This document shows, one piece after another, positions 8,745 through 15,534 of a stretch of 64,000 nucleotides of DNA (its first letter is position 1; the number at the start of each line of letters is the position of its first letter). Position numbers and translations under genes: made by a program. Under the pieces are notes generated by a model. It did no database searches. It was not told the DNA's origin and worked only from the letters and a program-made list of their open reading frames with translations. The DNA comes from Limnochordaceae bacterium (GTDB taxonomy: Bacteria > Bacillota > Limnochordia > Limnochordales > Geochordaceae): contig JADBKR010000008.1 in assembly GCA_014896295.1 (NCBI GenBank), forward strand, positions 1 through 64,000. The letters run 5' to 3'.

Positions 8745-9812
8745 TTGGCGTTCCTCGAGGGGTGGCTGCGGCGCTTCGCGGGCACGCTGTGGCTGCTGGT
8801 CAAGGTGCTGGTGCCCGTGTACGCGGCCGTGGGGCTGCTTCAGGCTTCCGGATGGCTCGTGCCGTTCAGCGAGAAGCTGCGGGGCCCGCTCGGGAGCGTG
8901 GGCATCGTCCCCGAGGCCGTGCTGCCCCTGGTGATAGGGCTATTGACGGCCCTTTACGGCGCCATCGGTTCGATGGCCTCGGTAGGGCTGAGCCCCCAGC
9001 ATGCGCTGCCGGTCGTGCTCTTCCTCAACTTCGCACACGCGCTACCCATCGAGGTATCCGTGGCCGCCCGATGCGGGGTCAACCCCTGGAAGCTCGCCGC
9101 GGCACGCATTGGCATGGGGGTAGCGGCCGCGGCAGCTTCTCCGCTGCTCCTGCCCCTCCTGGGGGTGGGGCGGCCGGACGGTGCCGCCGTGGCAGCCGCG
9201 GGCGCCGCCGGAGCCGCCACGCCAGGCATCGGGGCAGCCGGCGGTGCCGGGACCGCAATGGCGGCTCTGAGCCCTGCCACGGTGGCCTGGGTGAACGCCG
9301 CCGCGGGCCTGCTCCGCACGGTGGGGCTGCTCGTCCTGGTGCTGGCGCCTCTCACGCTGGCCATGGAGTGGTTGGAGCGGCGCGGAATCCTCGACCGCTG
9401 GGCTGCCGGCCTCGCTCCGAGCATGGGGCGCCTGGGGTTGTCGGGGGATGCGGCGTTCGCCATACTGGCGGGCCTTTTCCTGGGGCTCGTGTACGGCGCC
9501 GGCGTCATCGTCGATCGCATGAACCGCCGGCGGCTCGACGCCCGGCAGGCATGGAGGATCTTCCTGTTCCTCGGAGCGTGCCACTCGCTGCTGGAAGATC
9601 CGTTCACCTTCAGCGTGGTAGGGGTAGGCCCGCACGTGCTCCTGCCCGTGCGGCTGGTGGCCGGGGCCGCCGTACTGGGGGCCATCGCCCTGGCCAATGC
9701 CGGGCAGCGCCGCGTCGAAGGGATTCAGCGGGAGACCCATGCAAACGGGCCCGGGCGGCGAAGACTCCGGGACCTGCTGAGGAGGGCATGGTCGGCGCAT
9801 GGAAGCCACTGA
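8745..9812 (+). CDS. GATE-domain (nucleoside recognition-type) membrane protein
   Basis: This polytopic membrane protein (about 355 residues) has spans at WLLVKVLVPVYAAVGLL, VLPLVIGLLTALYGAIGSM, a long Ala/Gly-rich central region and further spans such as LLVLVLAPLTLAM. The GAIGSMASVGLSP and YGAGVIVDRMN patterns resemble the nucleoside-recognition GATE domain of spore maturation and transporter-related proteins. I chose the TTG at 8745 because the first span follows closely and GGGAGG precedes it; the frame is open from 8628. It overlaps the following HAD gene by 14 bases, so the two are probably co-translated. Substrate unknown. Confidence 0.65.
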   Translation: MAFLEGWLRRFAGTLWLLVKVLVPVYAAVGLLQASGWLVPFSEKLRGPLGSVGIVPEAVLPLVIGLLTALYGAIGSMASVGLSPQHALPVVLFLNFAHALPIEVSVAARCGVNPWKLAAARIGMGVAAAAASPLLLPLLGVGRPDGAAVAAAGAAGAATPGIGAAGGAGTAMAALSPATVAWVNAAAGLLRTVGLLVLVLAPLTLAMEWLERRGILDRWAAGLAPSMGRLGLSGDAAFAILAGLFLGLVYGAGVIVDRMNRRRLDARQAWRIFLFLGACHSLLEDPFTFSVVGVGPHVLLPVRLVAGAAVLGAIALANAGQRRVEGIQRETHANGPGRRRLRDLLRRAWSAHGSH

Positions 9813-10566
9813 ACAGGCTCCCAGGCGCGAGCGCGACGCAAGGCTCGACGCGTTGTGCGAGCGAGTCGCGCCACAGCTGCGGGTGGTGCTGCTGGACGCC
9901 GGCAACACGCTGATTTACCCCGACTGGGAACGTGTAGCCGCATGGTGCCGCCACGAGGGCGTCCAGGTGACGGCCCGGCAGCTCGTCCAGGCCGAGTACG
10001 TGGCAAAGGCGGCCGTCGACGCGCTCGTGCAACGCCGCAGGCCCAGCATGCCGGAGGGCTACTTCGGGGTGGCGATGGAAGCGGCGGGTGTGCCGCCCGA
10101 GGTGCGCCAGCGCGTGCTGCCCCGTATCGCAGAAGCCGAGCACGCCGGGGTGATGTGGCTCGTGGTGCGGGAGGGCACGGCCGAGGCGCTGCAGCAGCTG
10201 CGCGATGCGGGGCTCCGCCTGGGCGTGGTGTCCAACGCCGACGGGCGGGTCGAAGCCTTCCTGGAGCAGGCGGAGCTGCGCCGGTGGCTGGACTTCGTGG
10301 TGGACTCTCACCGAGTCGGGGTCGAGAAGCCCGACCCGGCCATCTTCCGCATCGCGCTGGAGCGGGCCGGGGTGGAGCCGGGCGAGGCCATCCACGTCGG
10401 GGACATCTGCGCAATCGACGTGGCGGGAGCTCGGTCAGCGGGCATCGAGGCGGTGCTGATGGACCCCATGGGGCTATACGCCCGGTGCGACGTGGCCAGG
10501 ATTCACGACCTGGGAGAGCTGGCTGCCGCCATCGTGGCCCACCGGGGGCTCCGGCAGGCCGGATGA
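9799..10566 (+). CDS. HAD-family hydrolase
   Basis: A HAD phosphatase of 255 residues, probably acting on a small phosphorylated metabolite. Motif I is LLDAGNTL, a variant in which Gly-Asn replaces the usual x-Asp after the nucleophile Asp, so the general acid is changed. Motif II is VVSNADG, motif III GVEKPDPAIF and motif IV HVGDICAIDVAGA. A helical cap domain lies between motifs I and II. It starts inside the end of the GATE gene. The loss of the second Asp in motif I may slow phosphatase turnover; a dehalogenase-like role is less likely from the cap. Confidence 0.8.
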   Translation: MEATEQAPRRERDARLDALCERVAPQLRVVLLDAGNTLIYPDWERVAAWCRHEGVQVTARQLVQAEYVAKAAVDALVQRRRPSMPEGYFGVAMEAAGVPPEVRQRVLPRIAEAEHAGVMWLVVREGTAEALQQLRDAGLRLGVVSNADGRVEAFLEQAELRRWLDFVVDSHRVGVEKPDPAIFRIALERAGVEPGEAIHVGDICAIDVAGARSAGIEAVLMDPMGLYARCDVARIHDLGELAAAIVAHRGLRQAG

Positions 10567-10609
10567 GATGAGGTGGAGCCGGCGCCCTCGGGTGCTGCCG
10601 TACCGCCGT

Positions 10610-10638
10610 TTGACAGCTACCGAGGATGCCCCTATCAT
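10610..10638 (+). promoter_or_regulatory. Promoter of tRNA-Glu
   Basis: A perfect -35 TTGACA (10610-10615), a 17-bp spacer and TATCAT (10633-10638) lie 40 bases before the tRNA. This is among the best sigma-A-type promoters in the window. Confidence 0.75.
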
Positions 10639-10677
10639 GAGGATGGTGCCAGCGGGCGCGCTGGCCCTTTTCGTCGT

Positions 10678-10754
10678 GGCGCCATCGTCTAGGCGGCCCA
10701 GGACGCTGCCCTTTCAAGGCAGAAACACGGGTTCGAATCCCGTTGGCGCTACCA
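10678..10754 (+). tRNA. tRNA-Glu (anticodon TTC)
   Basis: The acceptor GGCGCCA pairs with TGGCGCT (first pair G-U), the anticodon stem is CTGCC/GGCAG with loop CTTTCAA, the T-loop is TTCGAAT, and CCA is encoded. Anticodon TTC reads GAA/GAG. The 3' end borders a decayed, mobile-type stretch. Confidence 0.93.
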
Positions 10755-10940
10755 GCTCGGCGACGTAGCTTCCTTCTTTCTCCCGGAACACCGCTGCCAG
10801 GGGATGGTACGGCGAGCGGACATCGGCCAGGAACTCCGCGATCACTCGCCGCGAGTCGGGCTCCAGTGTCGGCCTGCGCACAAAGCCACGAATGAAGGCG
10901 CGGCGTTCGCCGCGCGAAACCAGCGTTTTTTCGCGCGCCC
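10714..10940 (-). pseudogene. Remnant ORF running into tRNA-Glu, possibly a recombinase C-terminus
   Basis: A minus-strand frame reads REKTLVSRGERRAFIRGF, then a charged stretch and SPYHPLAAVFREKEGSYVAE, and then passes into the antisense of the tRNA 3' half (VAPTGFEPVFLP) before stopping at 10714. The RRAFIRGFV segment resembles the helix near the C-terminus of large serine recombinases, and such genes often read into the tRNA at their attachment site. No start or catalytic domain is left. The family call is a guess; that the frame reads through the tRNA end is plain in the sequence. Confidence 0.3.
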
Positions 10941-11159
10941 GGGTTCACGAGAGAGACGGAGCGCAAACTGACCGCGGCTATCCTGGAGATCGCGCGACGT
11001 GGCCAAGTCGTCACAGCGGTCGATTCGCCCTACGGCACGAAGTACATCGTCGAGGGGATGCTCACGGGGCCGACCGGGAGAGTAGCTTCGGTGATTACGG
11101 TATGGGTCGTCGAGCCTGACGACCCGCGCCCCCGATTTGTAACGGCGTACCCAAAGTAA
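10896..11159 (+). pseudogene. DUF6883 protein, 5'-truncated
   Basis: The frame is open after a TGA at 10893 and ends at TAA 11157-11159, but it has no usable start before the conserved part. The product (FTRETERKLTAAILEIARRG, then VDSPYGTKYIVEGMLTG, VASVITVWVVEPDDPRPRF and VTAYPK) matches the C-terminal pattern of DUF6883. The DUF4926 gene follows 28 bases later; from memory the two families are often adjacent, and a toxin-antitoxin-like pairing has been suggested from such layouts. Here the DUF6883 partner appears broken. Confidence 0.55.
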
Positions 11160-11186
11160 TGTGGAAAGGGGGGGGACACCTGAGAC

Positions 11187-11435
11187 ATGGTCCGCGAGCT
11201 GGAGATGGTCGTCCTAACCAAAGACCTACTGGGGCATGGGTTACTCCGGGGCGACGTTGGCACCGTCGTGCACGTCTATCATGGTGGCGAGGCGGCAGAA
11301 GTCGAGTTCGTAGCGGCGGATGGCCGCACTGTGGCGCTGCTCACGCTGAAAACCGACTCGATTCGTCCCATGGATCGCTCGGAAATCCTGCATGCCCGCC
11401 CGTTGTCGTTATCCCCTCAAGGAGGGGGTTATTGA
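11187..11435 (+). CDS. DUF4926 protein
   Basis: A small protein of 82 residues with the DUF4926 pattern: an N-terminal LEMVVLTKDLLGHGLLRGDV, then GTVVHVYHGGEAAEVEFV and DGRTVALLTLKTDSIRP. The fold is predicted to be a small beta barrel. ATG 11187 follows GGAAAGGGGGGG. It lies just after the truncated DUF6883 gene, its usual neighbour. Function unknown; a partner or antidote role for DUF6883 is inference from adjacency. Confidence 0.65.
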   Translation: MVRELEMVVLTKDLLGHGLLRGDVGTVVHVYHGGEAAEVEFVAADGRTVALLTLKTDSIRPMDRSEILHARPLSLSPQGGGY

Positions 11436-11487
11436 CCGCAGCATTTGTTGCACCCTTAGCACGCCGCCGGGCCCAACTGGAGCCCGG

Positions 11488-11890
11488 TCAAAGCTGGTGT
11501 CCGAGAGCTTGACTTTCCGGCTTGGCCTTGGGCTTTGCTTCACCTGTTCGTCCCGCCGGACGACCGGGCACCTTTTGGCACGAGTTGGCCCGTGTCGCGC
11601 CCCCAAACATTGCGGGTTCTGCTCCTTTTCTGCGGGTTGAGTGCGGGTTTTGCCTCTTTCGTATGACGTAGCGCATACCTCGACCGGTGGTGCCACTCTT
11701 CTGCAGGATACCCATTGTTACCAGTCTTGCCAGGTCTTCAGTAGCCGTCCGTTCCGTTCCGCCCACAAGCTCGCGATACTCTCGGTTGGTGATGGCACCT
11801 CCGTCATCCCTGGAGTGCTCGCCCAGGTTGGAGTAGCTCGTTGAAGAACACGCGCTCACAGCGCACGAAGGCGCCGCCGACAAGTTGTAT
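11488..11890 (-). pseudogene. Winged-helix C-terminal remnant (AlbA/Fic-associated type)
   Basis: The minus strand encodes a winged-helix segment (ITNREYRELVGGTERTATED, then LVTMGILQKSGTTGRGMRYV) with a basic tail ending at 11488. This DNA-binding module commonly ends AlbA-type ATP-binding regulators and Fic-family proteins. Just upstream, a different frame carries RCERVFFNELL, which would join the segment after a frameshift near 11820. The N-terminal domains are missing, so this is a remnant. Confidence 0.45.
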
Positions 11891-11997
11891 CCTACGTCGC
11901 CCGCTTCGCTGGCCTCGTCGCGCTCTGGTTCCCGGGTTACGCCTCCTGAACGAGGTCGAAGCGAAGTTTTCGTATGCACACCACGTGGGCCCGCTGT

Positions 11998-12432
11998 TCA
12001 GCTAGGGGGTCCTCCGCCGGCGAATAGCTCTACACCGGCCGCTGTCGCCGCCTTTTGCAGTGCCGCATCCTGAGTCGCCAGCGGAGCCCCCAGCGACATC
12101 GCGAGTGCCAGGTAACTCGCGTCGTACGCCGAGAGGTTGTACTCGCGAGCCGCGTCGACGAGCGAGGCCATCGAACCAAGCTCAAAGGACTCTACCTGTA
12201 CCGGCAACCGACCGATCAGCGAAAGAAATCGGGCGGTCTCTGCCGGCGTGATCCGGCCGCGTCGCTGGGCGGTGACGAGACCGTTAGAGACCTCCACGGG
12301 CCACACGGCCGGCACCACCGCCACCCCATCCACGAGCGCATCGAGCACCCGATCCGACAGGACGTCCGCCTCGTCCTCGAAGGCCCAGCTCAAGGCCACG
12401 GACGCGTCGATGACCAGGCGGCTGCTCATCAT
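11998..12432 (-). CDS. vapC: PIN-domain toxin, VapC type
   Basis: A PIN-domain ribonuclease of 144 residues. The acidic active site is complete: Asp9 in LVIDASVAL, Glu in WPVEVSNGL near residue 47, and Asp in LSAYDASYLALA and LATQDAALQKAA. VapC toxins cut tRNA or rRNA and are held inactive by the partner antitoxin. The start ATG overlaps the antitoxin stop by four bases (ATGA), so the two are translationally coupled. The pair is intact although it sits in a decayed tRNA-adjacent region, as addiction modules often do. Confidence 0.88.
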   Translation of the reverse strand: MMSSRLVIDASVALSWAFEDEADVLSDRVLDALVDGVAVVPAVWPVEVSNGLVTAQRRGRITPAETARFLSLIGRLPVQVESFELGSMASLVDAAREYNLSAYDASYLALAMSLGAPLATQDAALQKAATAAGVELFAGGGPPS

Positions 12433-12662
12433 TTGCGCCCCGCCTCGATGAGCTCGCGCAGGGACAGGTCCCCAAGGCGCCTGCCTTTTCGAAACGCGCG
12501 GAGCTCTGCGACCACCTCGGCGACGGGCTGGCTGCGGGTCACGGGAACCAGCATGGCCACGGGTACGCCCCGCCGTGTCAGCGTGATGCGCTCACCCCGG
12601 GAGACACGGGCGAGCAGTTGGGAAAGCCGCGTCTTGGCTTCGTAGGCGCCAATTTCCTCCAT
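12429..12662 (-). CDS. Phd/YefM-type antitoxin
   Basis: A 77-residue antitoxin. The N-terminus MEEIGAYEAKTRLSQLLARV is the dimerising DNA-binding fold of the Phd/YefM family, followed by GERITLTRRGVPVAMLVPV; the C-terminal helix LSLRELIEAGRK would block the PIN toxin. The first gene of the pair, it probably represses its own promoter at 12688-12726, where AGTCTA repeats overlap the -10 element. Confidence 0.85.
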   Translation of the reverse strand: MEEIGAYEAKTRLSQLLARVSRGERITLTRRGVPVAMLVPVTRSQPVAEVVAELRAFRKGRRLGDLSLRELIEAGRK

Positions 12663-12687
12663 GCTTCCCTGCGCCCCGTTTCCGACC

Positions 12688-12726
12688 AGTCTACGACTAG
12701 TCTATTCATGGCGCCTCATACGTCAA
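12688..12726 (-). promoter_or_regulatory. Promoter and likely operator of the toxin-antitoxin pair
   Basis: On the minus strand -35 TTGACG (12721-12726), a 16-bp spacer and -10 TAGACT (12699-12704) fit a promoter. TAGACT is repeated at 12688-12693, and the palindrome GACTAGTC (12695-12702) overlaps the -10. This arrangement suits repression by the antitoxin-toxin complex. Confidence 0.6.
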
Positions 12727-12803
12727 CCGCATTTCGCAGGCTCCCTCCCGGCCGTCGATTTTTGCCTGCACGGGCAGCAGGAGTTGGGACGCGAATGCCG
12801 AAA

Positions 12804-12822
12804 CGCTTAAGCGACTTAAGCG
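12804..12822. promoter_or_regulatory. GntR-family operator, perfect inverted repeat
   Basis: CGCTTAAG (12804-12811) and CTTAAGCG (12815-12822) are exact inverted repeats separated by CGA. The site lies 28 bases upstream of the GntR start, where it could block transcription of the whole operon to about 22 kb. The AT-rich core stands out in this GC-rich region. Confidence 0.7.
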
Positions 12823-12849
12823 GTTTAATACGCGCTGTGGAGGGCTTCC

Positions 12850-13620
12850 GTGGCCGTAGTCAGGCGCCGTGATCCGATCCCGCTGTACGTCCAGGTGAAA
12901 GAAGCCATCGCTGCCCGGATTCGGGCTGGGACGTACCCCGTGGGGGAGCGCTTGCCCCGGGAAGGGGAGTTGGCCCGCGAGTTCGGCGTGGGCGTGGCGA
13001 CCGTCAAGCAAGCGGTCAATTCCCTCGCCATGGAGGGCGTGGTGACCCGCCGGGCCGGCCAGGGAACGTTCGTGGCGGGCGTTGCTCCTGCATCCGGCAG
13101 CGTTCCGCTGCGGAGTTTCACGGAGGCCATGAGCGACCGCGGGGTCACGGTCAGTTCCCGTCTCCTGAGCTACGAGGTGGGACCTGCCGGAGCGCGGATC
13201 GCTTGGCACCTCGACACGTCCGACGATGCTCCGGTGCTCCACGTGCGGCGCTTGCGCCTGGCGGCCGGCGAACCCGTTGCGCTGCAGGACTTTTTCGTGC
13301 CGGCCGACCTTCTCCCCGCCGCACCGGGGTCGCCGGCACGGCCGGAGCTGCCCGACGCCTGGCTGGACGAGGAGCCCCTGTACCGGATGCTCGAGGAGCG
13401 CTACGGCCTTACCCTCATGGCGGCCGAGGAGAGCGTATGGGCGCAGGCAGCCGGCGCCGAGGAAGCGGGCCTGCTCCACGTCGCTGCAGGTACTCCCATC
13501 CTGATCGCGGAGCGTACGACCGAAGCCACCGGGCACCGGCGGGTCTCGTTTACCAGGACTCATTACCGCAGCGACCGGTTCGTGCTCAGGTTCCGTATGG
13601 CGCGCTACCGTCCAGCTTGA
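12850..13620 (+). CDS. GntR/HutC-family regulator with UTRA domain
   Basis: A transcription factor of 256 residues. An N-terminal winged helix (IPLYVQVKEAIAARIRAGTY, then REFGVGVATVKQAVNSLAME and GTFVAG) is followed by a UTRA ligand-binding domain from about residue 85 (LLSYEVGPAG, PVLHVRRLRLAAGEPVALQD, FTRTHYRSDRFVLRFRM). UTRA regulators sense small sugars, often amino-sugar phosphates. The start is GTG with GGAGGG seven bases upstream. It is the first gene of a catabolic operon and has a perfect operator just before it, so it probably represses itself and the genes after it. Confidence 0.9.
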   Translation: MAVVRRRDPIPLYVQVKEAIAARIRAGTYPVGERLPREGELAREFGVGVATVKQAVNSLAMEGVVTRRAGQGTFVAGVAPASGSVPLRSFTEAMSDRGVTVSSRLLSYEVGPAGARIAWHLDTSDDAPVLHVRRLRLAAGEPVALQDFFVPADLLPAAPGSPARPELPDAWLDEEPLYRMLEERYGLTLMAAEESVWAQAAGAEEAGLLHVAAGTPILIAERTTEATGHRRVSFTRTHYRSDRFVLRFRMARYRPA

Positions 13621-13635
13621 GAAGGATGGTGTGAC

Positions 13636-14733
13636 TTGAACACGGGAGGAGCACGGGAAGCCCCAGCGGCTCCGGGAGCGAGGGGCCACACCGTGCTGGG
13701 CATTGACAGCGGCGGCAGCAAGAGCATCGGCGTTTTGATGAACGACGAGGGGCGGATCCTGGGTATTGGGTTCGCAGGGCCGACCAATCTCTACTTCGTC
13801 TCGGAAGAGGATGCCCGGGTCGCCATTCGCACCGTGGTCAGGCAGGCTCTGGCGGGCTCGACCCACCTCGCACTGCCAGCGCGTGCCGACGGGATGGCCC
13901 CCCCGGCAGCCGGTTCCACTCCGCCCCCTGCTCGGATCGACGCGATCTGCTTCTCCTCGCCGGGGCTTACCCGCACCGTCGCCGAGTCCGCGCTGGAGGG
14001 GCTGGTTACGCCCGGACAGGTAGTTATGGAGGACGACGCCCCCTCCGCCTTCCTGGGCGCGCTGGCCGGCCAGGACGGCGTCGTCGTGCTGGCAGGCACG
14101 GGTTCCTTCGCTTACGGGCGGCGCCAGGGCACGGTCAAGGTCATCGGTGGCTGGGGGCCGCTTCTGGGCGACGAGGGCAGCGGCTACTGGATCGCGCTGG
14201 AAGCCATCCGGGCGGTCATCAGGGCGTTCGAGCGACGGGGCCCCGAGACGGGGCTTTCCGAAAAGCTTCGTTCGACCCTTCACTACGGCTTCGAGACGGA
14301 GCTGCGCCGCATCGTCTACTCCTCCACCATGACCCGCCACCGCCTGGCCGGCCTCGCCATGCTCGTCTCGGAGGCCGCCCGCGAGGGGGACGCCGTCGCG
14401 CGGGCGATTCTCCTGGAAGCCGGCCGCCAGCTTGGCGAGCTTGCGTGCTCGGTCGCCACGCTTCTGGAGTGGGAGGACGAGAGCTTTCCGGTGTCGCTCA
14501 CCGGCGGCGTCGCGCGCAGCGGTCCGGTCCTGACGGAAGCATTCGTCGAGCGCGTTAAGGCATCTTTCCCCCGAGCGCACTGGACGCCCCCGCGCTACGA
14601 GCCGTACGTGGGCGCCGCCCTGCGTGCCCTCGAAGCCCTCGGGACGGTGCCCGGCGAGGCGATGCTCAACCGGCTGGACGCCGAGGTCTCGGGTATTGCC
14701 GCACAGGTTCGAAAGGGAGGCCTGGCGTCATGA
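13636..14733 (+). CDS. BadF/BadG-type sugar kinase (N-acetylglucosamine kinase-like)
   Basis: An ASKHA-fold ATPase of 365 residues. The phosphate-1 motif is LGIDSGGSKSIGVL, the adenosine region VVLAGTGSFAYG and VIGGWGPLLGDEGSGYWIAL, and a later VSLTGGVARSGPVL binds ATP. The GDEGSG pattern is typical of N-acetylglucosamine kinase-like members of this family, so the substrate is probably an amino sugar. I chose TTG 13636, 15 bases after the regulator stop. It overlaps the SIS gene by four bases. Confidence 0.82.
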   Translation: MNTGGAREAPAAPGARGHTVLGIDSGGSKSIGVLMNDEGRILGIGFAGPTNLYFVSEEDARVAIRTVVRQALAGSTHLALPARADGMAPPAAGSTPPPARIDAICFSSPGLTRTVAESALEGLVTPGQVVMEDDAPSAFLGALAGQDGVVVLAGTGSFAYGRRQGTVKVIGGWGPLLGDEGSGYWIALEAIRAVIRAFERRGPETGLSEKLRSTLHYGFETELRRIVYSSTMTRHRLAGLAMLVSEAAREGDAVARAILLEAGRQLGELACSVATLLEWEDESFPVSLTGGVARSGPVLTEAFVERVKASFPRAHWTPPRYEPYVGAALRALEALGTVPGEAMLNRLDAEVSGIAAQVRKGGLAS

Positions 14734-15488
14734 GGCGGGCCCAGCAACTCACGGAGCGGTATTTCCAGGAGATCGAGCGCCTCCTGGCCGAGATCCGCGC
14801 CAGCCAGGCGGAGGCCATCGACAAGGCCGCCACGCTCATCACCGAGGCCGTCACCCAGGGAAAGTCCTGCCACGTCTACGACACCGGGCACATGCTAATG
14901 CACGAGATGGTGGGGCGAGCCGGAGGTCTTCTGCTCTTCACGCCCATCTTGACCACGTTCGAGGTGCATCACCCGGCACGGCCGCGCCCCGAGGCCGCGG
15001 GGAGGCCTCGGGTGCACATGGACGACCTGGACGGGCTTGCCCGGGTGATCCTGTCCCAGTCCTCCTGCGTCGAAGGCGACGTGCTCATCATCGGATCCGT
15101 CTCCGGCGTGAGCCGCCTCGCCGTCGGGCTCGCGCTGGAAGCTCGAGGCATGGGGCTCCGCTTGATCGCGCTCACGTCCACCGTTTACTCTCGGGCCCTC
15201 GAGAGCGCCCACCCAACGGGTAAGCGCCTCTTCGAACTGGCGGACGTCGTGCTCGACCACCGCACGCCGGTTGGGGATGCAACCGTGCGCGTCGACGAGC
15301 TCGACGCCTCCATCTGCCCCGTGTCGGGCATTGCCGCCGCTTATCTGATGTGGGCGCTCGCCGCCCGCGTGGTGGAGAAGATGGTCGCCGCCGGTTTTCT
15401 GCCCAGCGTTCTTACGAGTAACCACCTCCCGGGCGCCGGGGAACGCAACGCGAGAGCACGACGGCGGTTCGCCGAGCTGGGCTACTGA
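14730..15488 (+). CDS. SIS-domain sugar phosphate-binding protein
   Basis: A single-SIS-domain protein of 252 residues of the sugar isomerase or deaminase-like type. An N-terminal helix (YFQEIERLLAEIRASQAEAI) is followed by SIS-type segments VYDTGHMLMHEMVGRAGG and DVLIIGSVSGVSRLAVGLAL, which hold the phosphosugar-binding Ser/Thr loop. Its position after a sugar kinase suggests it works on the phosphorylated product, perhaps as an isomerase or etherase. It has no deaminase domain. Starts four bases inside the kinase gene. Confidence 0.75.
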   Translation: MRRAQQLTERYFQEIERLLAEIRASQAEAIDKAATLITEAVTQGKSCHVYDTGHMLMHEMVGRAGGLLLFTPILTTFEVHHPARPRPEAAGRPRVHMDDLDGLARVILSQSSCVEGDVLIIGSVSGVSRLAVGLALEARGMGLRLIALTSTVYSRALESAHPTGKRLFELADVVLDHRTPVGDATVRVDELDASICPVSGIAAAYLMWALAARVVEKMVAAGFLPSVLTSNHLPGAGERNARARRRFAELGY

Positions 15489-15534
15489 GCGGTTTTGAAC
15501 GCGCTTGCGTAGAGACCGGAGGGGGCGCAGCAAG

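Noticed and set aside
10900-10925. GC-rich TTCG-loop hairpin read as a tRNA-Glu terminator
   Set aside because: The stem is good and T residues follow several bases later, but it lies about 150 bases beyond the tRNA and inside the open DUF6883 frame, so I did not call it.
9725-11014. Minus-strand frame of 429 codons across a HAD gene and a tRNA
   Set aside because: It spans the tRNA-Glu gene and the end of a well-supported HAD hydrolase; its Arg/Pro/Ala-rich product is typical of GC-rich shadow frames.
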